From: Limnochorda sp. LNt
GTDB lineage: Bacteria > Bacillota > Limnochordia > Limnochordales > Geochordaceae
Assembly (NCBI RefSeq): GCF_035593265.1
Contig: NZ_CP141614.1
Span: forward strand, 806,001 to 870,000
Direction of reading: 5' to 3'
Length of the DNA stretch: 64,000 nucleotides
Shown here piece after piece: positions 28,701-37,187 of the stretch. The position numbers and the translations under genes are program-made. Below the pieces are notes generated by a model. It was not told the DNA's origin, made no database searches, and saw only the letters and a program-made list of their open reading frames with translations. Numbering within the stretch: the first letter of the stretch is position 1; each line of letters opens with the position of its first letter.

Positions 28701-28752
28701 GGTGGGACCCCGTCCGGGTCGAAAGCCACCCACCTTGGAGGACTCGCCTCCA
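28701..28752 (+). other. Two adjacent hairpins in the hemL-peptidase gap
   Basis: GGTGG (28701-28705) and CCACC (28730-28734) enclose an inner GACCC/GGGTC stem (28706-28710 with 28716-28720). Next to it TGGAGG (28736-28741) pairs with CCTCCA (28747-28752). The stems could form in a leader of either the plus-strand peptidase mRNA or the minus-strand hemL mRNA. I cannot assign a known riboswitch class. Confidence 0.35.
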
Positions 28753-28818
28753 GGGGGCGGTTACTTTGCGGGGCGGGTCCATCTTCCTTCCGGTAGGCCG
28801 GAGAGGGGCAAGCGGACG

Positions 28819-29901
28819 ATGGAGGACGGCATGGCCCGCACGACCACGGCCTTGCTCACCCGCCTGTCGCAGGCCGTGGGCGTCTCGGGTCACGAGCGTG
28901 AGGTCGCCGACCTGGTGGCCCAGGAGCTGGGGCCTTTCGTCGACGAGGTGCGCACGGACCGGCTGGGCAACTGCGTGGGGCTCCGTCGAAGCCGGACGGG
29001 GGCCGCGGGGGCTCCGCGGGTTATGTTGGCCGCCCATCTGGACGAGATCGGCATGGTGGTGAGCCGCATCGAGCGAGGCGGCTTCCTGCGGGTGCAGCCC
29101 ATCGGTGGCGTCAACGTGCAGACACTGCTGGGGCGGCAGGTCGTGGTGCACGCCGCGGAGGGCCCGCTTCCCGGCATCATCGGCCATCCACCGCCTCACC
29201 TGACGGCCGACGGGAGCAGGGCCAGGCTGCCCCGGTGGGAGGAGCTCTTCGTCGACTGCGGGCTGTCCCAGGACGAGGCCGAGCGGCGCATCGCGGTGGG
29301 CGACCTGGTGACGGTGGCCCAGGCGCCGCTGCAGCTGCTGGGCGACCGCCTGGCCGGCAAGGCCCTCGACAACCGCGCCAGCGTGGCCGCCGTGGTGGAG
29401 GCCATGCGCCGCCTGCAGGAGCTGCGGCACGAGGCCGACGTCTACGCCGTGGCGACGGTGCAAGAGGAGGTGGGCCTGCGAGGCGCCGCCGTCAGCGCCT
29501 TCCACGTGGAGCCCGACGTGGCCATCGTCGTGGATGTCACCTTCGCCCGCCAGCGGCTGGTGAGCGAGCCGGACGTGGTCGAGCTGGGCAGGGGGCCCGC
29601 CATCGCCATCGGGGCCAACATGCACCCGCGCGTGGTGGAGGCGCTGACGGAGACGGCTCGCGAGCACGGGGTCCCGCACCAGGTGGAGGCCATCCCGGGG
29701 CGCTCCGGGACCGACGCCTGGGCCATCCAGGTGAGCCGGCAGGGCGTGCCGACGGGCCTCGTCTCGGTCCCCTTGCGCTACATGCACGGCCCCACCGAGG
29801 TGGTCCAGGTCTCCGACGTGCAGCAGACGGCGAGGCTCCTCGCGCACTTCGTGGCACGGGTGCACGCGGGCTGGGTCGAGCAGCTCGCCAGGTGGGAGTG
29901 A
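28819..29901 (+). CDS. M42-family aminopeptidase (first of three)
   Basis: A 360-residue metallo-aminopeptidase of the M42 (FrvX/glutamyl-aminopeptidase-like) family, which forms large tetrahedral assemblies that degrade peptides. Metal ligands lie in AAHLDEIG, GKALDNRAS (bridging Asp), VQEEVGLRGA (catalytic Glu pair), AIVVDVT and RYMHGPTEVV. The start could also be ATG 28831, which has GGAGGA close upstream. Seven bases separate it from the next gene. Substrate preference cannot be read. Confidence 0.92.
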   Translation: MEDGMARTTTALLTRLSQAVGVSGHEREVADLVAQELGPFVDEVRTDRLGNCVGLRRSRTGAAGAPRVMLAAHLDEIGMVVSRIERGGFLRVQPIGGVNVQTLLGRQVVVHAAEGPLPGIIGHPPPHLTADGSRARLPRWEELFVDCGLSQDEAERRIAVGDLVTVAQAPLQLLGDRLAGKALDNRASVAAVVEAMRRLQELRHEADVYAVATVQEEVGLRGAAVSAFHVEPDVAIVVDVTFARQRLVSEPDVVELGRGPAIAIGANMHPRVVEALTETAREHGVPHQVEAIPGRSGTDAWAIQVSRQGVPTGLVSVPLRYMHGPTEVVQVSDVQQTARLLAHFVARVHAGWVEQLARWE

Positions 29902-29908
29902 GGGGACG

Positions 29909-31030
29909 ATGACCTTGCAGGACTCCCGATCCGCGCGACTCCTGGCCGACCTGGAGCACCTGTCGCGGGCGGCGGGGGTGTCGGGGGCCGAGGACGAGGT
30001 GCGCCGTCGCATCCTGGAGAAGCTGCGCGCCTCGGTCCCAGCCGACCGCGTCGAGACCGATACGATGGGCAACGTGATGGTGACGCGAAGGCCCCGCGCC
30101 GGCGACGACGGGCCCGTGGTGATGCTGGCGGCCCACATGGACGAAGTGGGGCTGATGGTCTCGTTCATCGAGAGCGACGGCACCCTTCGCTTCAAGAAGG
30201 TGGGGGGCATCGACGACCGGCTGCTGCCCGGCAAGGCGGTCCGGATCGGGCCCGAGGGCGTACCCGGCGTCATCGGCGTCAAGCCCGTCCACCTGCAGGG
30301 GGAGGACGAGCGAGGCCGCGTGGAGGAGGCCTCCCAGCTCTTCATCGACATCGGGGCCGAGAGCCGGGAGCAGGCCGAGCGGGTGGTCCGCGTCGGCGAC
30401 CGGGCGGTCTTCGAGGCGCAGTGGTGCACCGTGGGAGCCGACGGGGTCTGCGGCAAGGCGCTCGACGACCGGGTCGGCTGCACGGCGCTGCTGGAGCTCT
30501 TGCGGGGTGACTACCCGGTCACGGTGGTGGGCGTCTTCACGGTCCAGGAGGAGGTGGGCCTGCGAGGTGCCCGCGTCGCGGCCTATCGGGTCGCCCCCTC
30601 GATGGCCCTCGTGCTGGAGGGCACGGTCTGCGCGGATCTGCCCGGCCGCGAACCCCACGAGGAGGCCACCCGTCTCGGGGAGGGCGCCGTGCTCAGCGTC
30701 ATGGACCGCAGCTCCATCGCCCACCCGGAGCTGGTGCGAGCGCTGAGCGGCCTGGCCGAGCGGCATGGCATCCCCTATCAGTGGCGTCGCACGGCCATGG
30801 GCGCCAACGACGCCGGGGAGATCCATACCAGTCGCCGCGGCGTGCCCTCGGCCTCCGTCTCGGTGCCGTGCCGCTACATCCACGGGCCCGTGGCGCTGGC
30901 CCGCCTGCGGGACCTGGAGGCGGTGGTGCGGCTGGTGGAGACCTTCTTGCGAGAGCTGCCCGGGACCGGGTTGCTGCAGCGGCTGCAGGAAGAAAGGCGG
31001 TGCGAGGACGAGCCATGGAGCAGGAGTTGA
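29909..31030 (+). CDS. M42-family aminopeptidase (second of three)
   Basis: A 373-residue M42 peptidase. Ligand blocks are AAHMDEVG, GKALDDRVG, VQEEVGLRGA, LVLEGTVCAD and CRYIHGP. The usual GGTDAG-like loop is GANDAGEIHTSRRG. The Glu in VLEGT, where the first copy has Asp (VVDVT), suggests a different metal or substrate preference, as in the two subgroups known within M42. Overlaps the third copy by 16 bases. Confidence 0.93.
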   Translation: MTLQDSRSARLLADLEHLSRAAGVSGAEDEVRRRILEKLRASVPADRVETDTMGNVMVTRRPRAGDDGPVVMLAAHMDEVGLMVSFIESDGTLRFKKVGGIDDRLLPGKAVRIGPEGVPGVIGVKPVHLQGEDERGRVEEASQLFIDIGAESREQAERVVRVGDRAVFEAQWCTVGADGVCGKALDDRVGCTALLELLRGDYPVTVVGVFTVQEEVGLRGARVAAYRVAPSMALVLEGTVCADLPGREPHEEATRLGEGAVLSVMDRSSIAHPELVRALSGLAERHGIPYQWRRTAMGANDAGEIHTSRRGVPSASVSVPCRYIHGPVALARLRDLEAVVRLVETFLRELPGTGLLQRLQEERRCEDEPWSRS

Positions 31031-32037
31031 GCCTGGAGGGGCGGATCGCGCGCCTGAGCGAGATGGTGGGGCCCTCCGGCCACGAAGAGGCGGTGCGTCA
31101 GGAGATCCGCCGGCAGGTGGCGCCCTTCGTGGACCAGGTCGTGGAGGACCCCATGGGCAACCTCTACGCGGTGCGACGGCCACGAGGGGCCGGCTCGGGC
31201 CTCAAGGTGATGCTGGCGGCTCACATGGACGAGGTGGGCATCATCGTGACCCACGTGGACGACGAGGGCTTCGTGCGCTTCGCGCCCGTGGGAGGGCTGT
31301 CGGCCTCGGTCCTGGTGGGCCAGCAGGTGGCCTTCGCCAACGGCACCGTCGGCGTCATCGGCGTGGAGCCGCTGGACGACCCCAAGGATCTCAAGGTCGA
31401 GCGGCTCTTCGTCGACATCGGGGCGACGAGCCGCCAGGACGCCCTGCAGCGGGTGCAGATCGGCGACATGGCCGTCTACCGGCGGGGCGCCTCCGTCGTC
31501 GGGCGTCGCATGGTCGGCAAGGCCCTGGACGACCGCGTCGGCTGCGCGGTCGTGGTGGAGGCGCTGGCCCGGCTGGGTGACTCGTCGCCTCACGAGGTGT
31601 ACGGCGTCTTCACGGTGCAGGAGGAGGTGGGGGCCCGGGGCGCACGCCCGGCCGCCTACCGGGTCGCCCCCGACGTCGGCATCGCGGTCGACGTCACCGC
31701 CAGCGCCGACACCCCCAAGGCGAGGCCGCTGCCCATGGCGCTCGGCAAGGGCGCGGCCATCAAGGTCAAGGACAGCTCGGTCATCAGCCACCCGGGTCTG
31801 CGGCGCTTGCTGGTCCAGCGGGCCCGGCAGCGGGGGATCCCGTTTCAGATGGAGGTCCTCGACCGGGGCGGGACCGATGCCGGGCCCATTCACACCAGCC
31901 GGGAGGGCATCCCCTCGGCCGTCGTCTCCATCCCGACCCGCTACCTGCACACCCCGGGCGAGGTCATCGACCTGGACGACGCCCGGGCAGCGGTCGATCT
32001 GCTGGTGGCGGTGCTGCAGGACGAGATACGACTGTAG
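31015..32037 (+). CDS. M42-family aminopeptidase (third of three)
   Basis: A 340-residue M42 peptidase. Blocks: AAHMDEVGIIVTHVD, GKALDDRVGCAVVVEAL, VQEEVGARGARPAAYR, IAVDVTASAD, DRGGTDAGPIHTSREG and TRYLHTPGEVI. It is the most canonical copy. ATG 31015 overlaps the end of the second gene, so the three are translated as one operon. Different subunits may co-assemble, as reported for archaeal TET peptidases; that is inference. Confidence 0.94.
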   Translation: MEQELSLEGRIARLSEMVGPSGHEEAVRQEIRRQVAPFVDQVVEDPMGNLYAVRRPRGAGSGLKVMLAAHMDEVGIIVTHVDDEGFVRFAPVGGLSASVLVGQQVAFANGTVGVIGVEPLDDPKDLKVERLFVDIGATSRQDALQRVQIGDMAVYRRGASVVGRRMVGKALDDRVGCAVVVEALARLGDSSPHEVYGVFTVQEEVGARGARPAAYRVAPDVGIAVDVTASADTPKARPLPMALGKGAAIKVKDSSVISHPGLRRLLVQRARQRGIPFQMEVLDRGGTDAGPIHTSREGIPSAVVSIPTRYLHTPGEVIDLDDARAAVDLLVAVLQDEIRL

Positions 32038-32048
32038 GGGACGACCCC

Positions 32049-32189
32049 TCAGAGGTTGACGAGGGTCAACAGCCGGCGGGCCATCCGGACGCGGTTGGGC
32101 TGCTCTCGCCGATCCCGTCCGGTCGCCCGCATCCACAGCCCGACGGCGCCGGCAACCAGGGCGAGGGCCGCGGCACGACGCCACCACAT
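32049..32189 (-). CDS. Small membrane protein, 46 residues
   Basis: A short gene with a good ribosome site (GAGGGGGTG, about eight bases before ATG 32189). The peptide starts MWWRR, has one hydrophobic segment (about residues 6-20, ALALVAGAVGLWM) and a basic Arg-rich tail ending in RLLTLVNL. That pattern fits a single-pass membrane peptide with the tail in the cytosol. Third positions are GC-biased in this frame. It is convergent with the third M42 gene. No function known to me. Confidence 0.6.
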   Translation of the reverse strand: MWWRRAAALALVAGAVGLWMRATGRDRREQPNRVRMARRLLTLVNL

Positions 32190-32281
32190 GGCACGCACCC
32201 CCTCGCCGCAGAGCTTGCCCCGGGCCGGGCTCCCTCATGCCCCTGGCCCCGGGCGCTACCGGAAGGAGGCTCCCGTGCGGG

Positions 32282-33052
32282 ATGGATCTCGAGCTGAAGG
32301 GTAAGGTCGCGGTCGTGGTGGGCGCGAGCCGGGGCATCGGCCTGGCCATCGCCTCGGCCCTGGGGCGGGAAGGCTGCCGGCTGGCCCTCATCGCCCGGGG
32401 GGAAGGGGGCCTGCAGGAGGCCGCCGGCGAGTTGCGGGCCAGAGGCGCCGACGTGATGGATGTGGCGGCCGACGCCACTGACGCCGTCGCCATGGAGCGA
32501 GCCCTGGGCCGAGTGGGCGAGCGTCTCGGCGGCGTCGACGTGCTGGTCTACAACGCGGGCGGGGCCAGCGGGGAGCGGCTCTGGGACACCACCGACGAGC
32601 AGTGGCGGGCCGCCTTCGAGCTCAACGCGGTGGCCGCCGCCAGAGCCGTGCGCCTGGTCGCCCCCTCGATGAAGGCCCGAGGAGGCGGCTCCGTCGTCCT
32701 GATCGCCTCCATCTGGGGGCGGGAGAGCGGCGGGCGCATCGCCTACAATGCGGCCAAGGCGGCGGAGATCAGCCTCGCCAAGCAGCTGGCGCGCGAGCTG
32801 GTCCGGGACGGCATCCGGGTCAATTGCGTGGCACCGGGCTCCATCCTCTTCCCCGGTGGCTCGTGGGACCGCCGCCGCAAGGCGGACCCCGAGGGGATCC
32901 GGCGCTTCGTGGAGCAGGAGATCCCAGCGGGCCGTTTCGGCACGCCGGAGGAGGTGGCCGACGTCGTGGCCTTCCTCGTCTCGCCCCGGGCCCGCTGGGT
33001 CGTCGGCGCCTGCGTCCCCGTCGACGGGGGGCAGTCGCGCTCCAACATTTGA
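32282..33052 (+). CDS. SDR-family oxidoreductase
   Basis: A 256-residue short-chain dehydrogenase using NAD(P). The cofactor motif GASRGIG is at about 13-19, NAGG at about 90-93, catalytic Ser in LIASIWG and the YNAAK pair (YxxxK) at about 158-162. The ending GACVPVDGGQSR is typical. It resembles 3-oxoacyl-ACP reductase-like proteins, but the substrate is undetermined. ATG 32282 is 13 bases from GGAAGGAGG, a rather long spacing. Confidence 0.92.
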   Translation: MDLELKGKVAVVVGASRGIGLAIASALGREGCRLALIARGEGGLQEAAGELRARGADVMDVAADATDAVAMERALGRVGERLGGVDVLVYNAGGASGERLWDTTDEQWRAAFELNAVAAARAVRLVAPSMKARGGGSVVLIASIWGRESGGRIAYNAAKAAEISLAKQLARELVRDGIRVNCVAPGSILFPGGSWDRRRKADPEGIRRFVEQEIPAGRFGTPEEVADVVAFLVSPRARWVVGACVPVDGGQSRSNI

Positions 33053-33068
33053 CGTGCAGCCCGCGGGG

Positions 33069-33554
33069 TCAGGCCGGCGTCTGCCGGGAGCCCGGCGAGA
33101 CGGGTGTGGCCGCTGCGGGTGCCTGGGCGGATGCCGCGGCGATGCGCTCCCGGCGTGCCGGGAGCACCAGCAGTGCCCCCACGGTGGCGAAGCCGACGGT
33201 AGTGGCGACCCACAGCCCGATGCGCACCGCTCCGGCCAGCGGGATGGCCGCGATGGCGTACATGAACAGGACGTACATCGCCACCAGCCCCACGGCTACC
33301 AGGATCCCCGTGACGGTCCAGGCTACTTGCTGGCGCCGCAGTCGCCGGTCGGAGGAGGGCTCTCCTACCACGAAGGCCCGTCGGAAGTCGAGGAATCCCG
33401 TCGTGCACCCGTTGGGGCAGCTGTACTGGACGACCCCCTCCCAACGGCGCGGCCGACCTTCGGCGTCGGGCGCCGAATAGGCCACGGTCTCCCGCGTCAT
33501 GTCCGCGCCGCAGATCCGGCAGACCGGGCGGCGCTGCCATGGCCACTGCACCAT
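33069..33554 (-). CDS. Zinc-ribbon membrane protein
   Basis: A 161-residue protein with an N-terminal zinc-ribbon-like module: CRICG at about residues 12-16 and SCPNGC at about 45-50. Two hydrophobic segments follow (about 80-105 and 110-130), then an Ala/Pro-rich tail. ATG 33554 has a GGGGGG run about six bases upstream; the open frame extends nine codons further. It follows the HTH-TPR gene in the same direction, separated by 33 bases, so they may be co-transcribed. Unrecognised family. Confidence 0.65.
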   Translation of the reverse strand: MVQWPWQRRPVCRICGADMTRETVAYSAPDAEGRPRRWEGVVQYSCPNGCTTGFLDFRRAFVVGEPSSDRRLRRQQVAWTVTGILVAVGLVAMYVLFMYAIAAIPLAGAVRIGLWVATTVGFATVGALLVLPARRERIAAASAQAPAAATPVSPGSRQTPA

Positions 33555-33587
33555 CGAGTCCCCCCCACGTGGTCGATCCACGCTCGA

Positions 33588-34895
33588 TCAATGCAGCGTC
33601 TGTTCGTAGACGTCCAGTGCCCGGGCCAGGTACTCGCTGGCACGGTCGTGCTGGCCCTGCTCGCGCAAGAGCCGCCCCAGCTCCGAGCAGGCGGCGGCCA
33701 GCTCCCGCCCCAGCCGCTCGGCCTGGGCGAGCTCGGCGGCGCGCTCGAGGCGCTCGATGGCCTCGGCGACGCGCCCCATCCGGGCCAGGCTCTGACCCGA
33801 CACCAGCAAGAGCCGGGCCCGGTGCTGGGCAGGCGTGGCGGGATCGTCCATCAGGGCCGCGGCGCGAGCCAGGGCTCGTTCCCCCTGCCCCTGCTCGAAG
33901 AGCATCCTCACCAGCTCCACCTCGAGCCGGGCGGCCTCCTGCGCCTGTCCCGTCTGCCGCAGGACCGCACAGGCGCGCTCCATCGTCTCCAGCGCGCGGG
34001 CGCCCTCGCCTCGCTCTCTCAGGGAGGCGGCCTGCAGGGCCAGGGCAGAGGCCTCGAGGTGCGCCGACCCCAGCAGGTGCCCCAGGCCCGCCGCCCGCTC
34101 CCATGCCTCGAGCGCCCTCGCCTCGTCGCCCCTGGCGGCGTAGCAGAGCCCGAGGGCCATCAGCACGTCACCCGGCCAGATATACTGGTGCTGCTGGCCG
34201 GCCTGCTGCCAGAGGGACTCCAGCAGGGGCAGGGCCTCCTCGGTGCGGCCCGCATGGGCGTAGGCGACCGCCAGCCAGGTCTCGAGACGTCGGCCCAGGC
34301 AGGCCTCCTCCACGGAGCCGTCCGGGAGCAGCCGTCGCGCCTCCTCCAGGGCCTCCACGGCCTCCGGCCATCGCTGCAGGCGGGCGAGCTGGCTGCCCTC
34401 GACGGCCAGCACCAGCGCCAGCAGGCGCGATGGCCCGCTGGCCCTGAGGGCTCGCACGGCCGGTGCCAGCCGGCGGCTGCCCTCGTCGGGGCGACCCTCG
34501 ACCAGCGCGAGCAGGCCCGCCAGGATGTCGAGGGCCGGGAAGCCGTCGTCCGCACGGGCGAGGCCATCCGCCGCCCCGCTGGCCAGGCGGGAGGCCAGCT
34601 CCTGGACCGGGCGTGCCTCGCCGTCGAGGAGCTGCCACAATGCCCGCTCCAGTACGAGCCATCGCTGGGTGTCGGGCGTCGACTCCCCCAGGCTGTCCTC
34701 CAGGAAGTAGGCCACGGGCTTGTAAAGGCGGGAGGCGATCAGTTCCAGCGACTTGAGCGAGGGCATGACGATGCCCTTCTCCAGCTGGCTGATGAAGCCC
34801 CGGGTCAGTTCGCGGCCCGCGAGCTCCTGTTGCGTCATGCCCAGCTCTTCCCGGCGCCGCCGGATGCGTTGACCGATGCGGGCCTGCAGCTCCAA
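33588..34895 (-). CDS. HTH-TPR transcriptional regulator
   Basis: A 435-residue protein with an XRE/Cro helix-turn-helix at about residues 7-62 (IRRRREELGMTQQELAG, RGFISQLEKGIVMPSLKSLELIA) followed by eight or so TPR-like helix pairs to the end. This layout is shared with RRNPP-type and related HTH-TPR regulators, where the TPR part binds a peptide or partner; no signal peptide gene is evident nearby. TTG 34895 is supported by GGGAGGAGGACCGCG directly upstream. It diverges from the small helical protein at 34991. Confidence 0.88.
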   Translation of the reverse strand: MELQARIGQRIRRRREELGMTQQELAGRELTRGFISQLEKGIVMPSLKSLELIASRLYKPVAYFLEDSLGESTPDTQRWLVLERALWQLLDGEARPVQELASRLASGAADGLARADDGFPALDILAGLLALVEGRPDEGSRRLAPAVRALRASGPSRLLALVLAVEGSQLARLQRWPEAVEALEEARRLLPDGSVEEACLGRRLETWLAVAYAHAGRTEEALPLLESLWQQAGQQHQYIWPGDVLMALGLCYAARGDEARALEAWERAAGLGHLLGSAHLEASALALQAASLRERGEGARALETMERACAVLRQTGQAQEAARLEVELVRMLFEQGQGERALARAAALMDDPATPAQHRARLLLVSGQSLARMGRVAEAIERLERAAELAQAERLGRELAAACSELGRLLREQGQHDRASEYLARALDVYEQTLH

Positions 34896-34990
34896 CGCGG
34901 TCCTCCTCCCGGGCGCGTCGCCACCCGTTCGTTATACTACCACTATCCCGACGGCGAAGGGTACGGTAAACCGGGAGGCGGTGCACAGCC

Positions 34991-35314
34991 GTGACGGTCG
35001 ACGAGTTGTGGGAGCGGTACAACGAGCTCGCCTCGGAGCAGCCCCTGTCGCTGGAGGAGTTCGTGGAGATGGCGGTCTCGGGCCAGCTGGGCGAGGATGC
35101 GGTGGATCCCGAGACGCTGGAGCGGTTCTTGCGCAGGGTGGAGGGGATGATGCTGGCCAACATCGAGACCAAGCTCGAGGAGGCCCCTCACTTCCATGCC
35201 ATGCGGGAGGAGGCCATCGAGCGCACCCAGGCCATGATCGCCGACCTCATCGCCCGGTACGCTACGAGTCGAGGCCCCCGCCCGGACCGCGACCAGGGCC
35301 CTCCTGTCGGTTGA
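34991..35314 (+). CDS. Small acidic helical hypothetical protein
   Basis: A 107-residue protein, predicted mostly helical and acidic (VDELWERYNELASEQPLSLEEF, VDPETLERFLRRVEGMM). No motif I recognise. GTG start with GGGAGGCGGTG about 11 bases upstream, and TATACT at 34933-34938 as a possible -10. Its last 53 bases overlap, antisense, the end of the TPR gene on the other strand. It diverges from the HTH-TPR regulator and might be linked to it. Confidence 0.65.
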   Translation: MTVDELWERYNELASEQPLSLEEFVEMAVSGQLGEDAVDPETLERFLRRVEGMMLANIETKLEEAPHFHAMREEAIERTQAMIADLIARYATSRGPRPDRDQGPPVG

Positions 35315-37030
35315 GGGCATCGAGGGCGACTCGCAGCAACCGGCGGGCCGACAGGTCCCGCGGGTCCCGTCGCAGGGCGCGCTCCAGGAGCTCGGCTGCC
35401 AGGTGCGGGCTGCCTCGTTTGAGGTGGCAGGCCCCCATCACCCGCAGCACCCCCGGGTGCTCGGGCGCCATCACCAAGGCCCGCCGGGCGATCCGCAGCG
35501 CCTCCCGGAGTCGCCCCTGACGGAGCAAGACACCGCTGAGGCCCACCAGCCCCTCGACGTAGCCTGGCAGGCGCGTCACCGCGGCGCGGTAGGCGCCTTC
35601 GGCCTCCTTGAGCCGGTGCGCCCTCGCGTAGAGGCGGCCTACCTCGGCCCACAGCTTGGGTTGACCCAGGCCCAGGCGCAAGGCCGTGAGGAGCGCCGCG
35701 GCGGCCGCCAGGGGCTGCCCCTCCCGCGCCAGGCATCGCCCCAGCCCGTGCCAGGCCGAGGCCCGCGCCTCGCGGGTCGGTGCCTGGGTGGCGGCCCGCT
35801 CGAAGAAGGCCCGGGCCTCTGGTGCATGGCCCGCCTCGAGCAGGTCCCAACCCACCTCCAGTGCTGCCTCGGCCGCCGCAGCCGAAGCCGCGGCCCGGGA
35901 CCGGCCCGGCCGTGCTCCGCCGCCTGCTCGACGCAGCGCTCGAACCATCGCACCGCCTCGGCGCGGCGGCCGCGGCGCAGCGCGATGCGCCCCAGGGTGG
36001 CCAGGTCATCGGGCCGGGCGCGCCCCCGGCGCTCGAGGCGCAGCAGGAGCCGGGACGCCTCGACGGAGGCGCCACGAGCCGCCAGCAACCGCCCCAGCCC
36101 GCTGAGGGCGACGGGATGGTCCGGGTGCTCGGCCAGGACCGACCGGAAGGCGCGCTCGGCCGCCCCGATCCGTCCCTGGCCCACGCGCACCTGGGCCACG
36201 CCGAGGCGTGCCTCCACGTCTCGGGGGTCGTCCACCAGCACCCGCCAGTAGCGCTGTAGCGCCAGGCGAAGATTGGAGCGTTGCAGCAGGGATCGGGCCT
36301 CCATCAGGTAATACCGACGCTCGGTCGCGGTCAGCGGGATGGCGTCGGGCGGGGCCACCGGCTGGCCGTCGTCGGAGTCGGCCACCAGGTCCCGGAAGAA
36401 CTGGGGCTGAAGGCGCCCCATCAGCAGCCGCCAGGCGCCATCCGACATGCGGGCCCTCAGCCGCGCCAGCGGCCTCAACACGTCGTGGGCGCTGGGTGGC
36501 AGGACGAAGCAGCACGTCGCCAGATGCCAGCGCCCCTTCCACCTCAGCAGGCGTGTCCAGATGACGTCACCGCGGGCCAGTCGCCGGGCGGCCGCGGGCT
36601 CCTCGACCCAGATGGAGTCGGCGCCCGCCTCGCCGGTGCCGCGTCGACCCGGGGCGGGGAAGAAGGTGAGCCACATCCCTCCGGGGCCGAAGCCCACCAC
36701 CTCGAAGAAGCCGGGCACGGTCTCCGCCAGGTCGAAGAAGGCCCGCCGCTGGTGGGCCGACAGCGCCCGCGAGGCCATCGCGTACTCGCGTGCCGGCGTC
36801 TCGCCCGAGCTGGTGGGGCGGTCGAACAAGAACCACTCGACGAAAAGAGCTCCGGTGGAGCCGCCCGGGATCTCGTGAGTCTCCACGTCGGGGCCGAAGA
36901 ACTCGCTGAAGGCCTGCGGCAGCTCCCGGGCCGGCGGCCCGACCTGCGCGTAGCGCACCAGCTGCTGCACCGCTTGGCGCGGCGAGGAGCCGGCGTCGGG
37001 CGCCTCTTCGACCATGCGCGACCAGGACAT
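35262..37030 (-). CDS. TPR-repeat protein interrupted by an apparent frameshift
   Basis: Codons read in one frame from ATG 37030 to about 35920, then the coding signal moves to the -1 frame, which runs to a stop at 35262. One missing base near 35895-35930 (in a GGCCGGGCC stretch) would give a single protein of about 589 residues. The N-terminal 190 residues (with EFFGPDVETHEIPGG and RWKGRWHLATCCFVLPPSAHD) are unfamiliar; TPR repeats fill the rest and continue smoothly across the break (AVRWFERCVEQA, then AALEVGWDLLEAGHAPEARAFFERA). Role unknown. It diverges from the kinase-like fusion gene. Confidence 0.55.
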
Positions 37031-37162
37031 GTGACGATGCCACACCCCTACGGTGGCCCGGGCCGTCCGGTCGGGCCTCGTGCCGTTTCATTCTAACAAA
37101 GCCCGGTCGCCCCTGCCGTCGACGGCTCCCTCCCTCGAGGAGGGCCGGCTCCCCCGGTGTGC

Positions 37163-37168
37163 TATGAT
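37163..37168 (+). promoter_or_regulatory. Extended -10 upstream of the kinase-like fusion gene
   Basis: The sequence TGCTATGAT is an extended -10 with hexamer TATGAT. Transcription would start about 37175, leaving only a short leader before GTG 37188. This argues against the ATG codons at 37164 and 37167 being the start. Confidence 0.4.
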
Positions 37169-37187
37169 GAGGCCAGTGGAGGGGCGC

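Noticed and set aside
28701-28734. Resemblance to the T-box GGTGG-ACC antiterminator element
   Set aside because: The rest of the T-box is absent: no stem I specifier, no terminator, and the downstream genes are not amino-acid related in the expected way.
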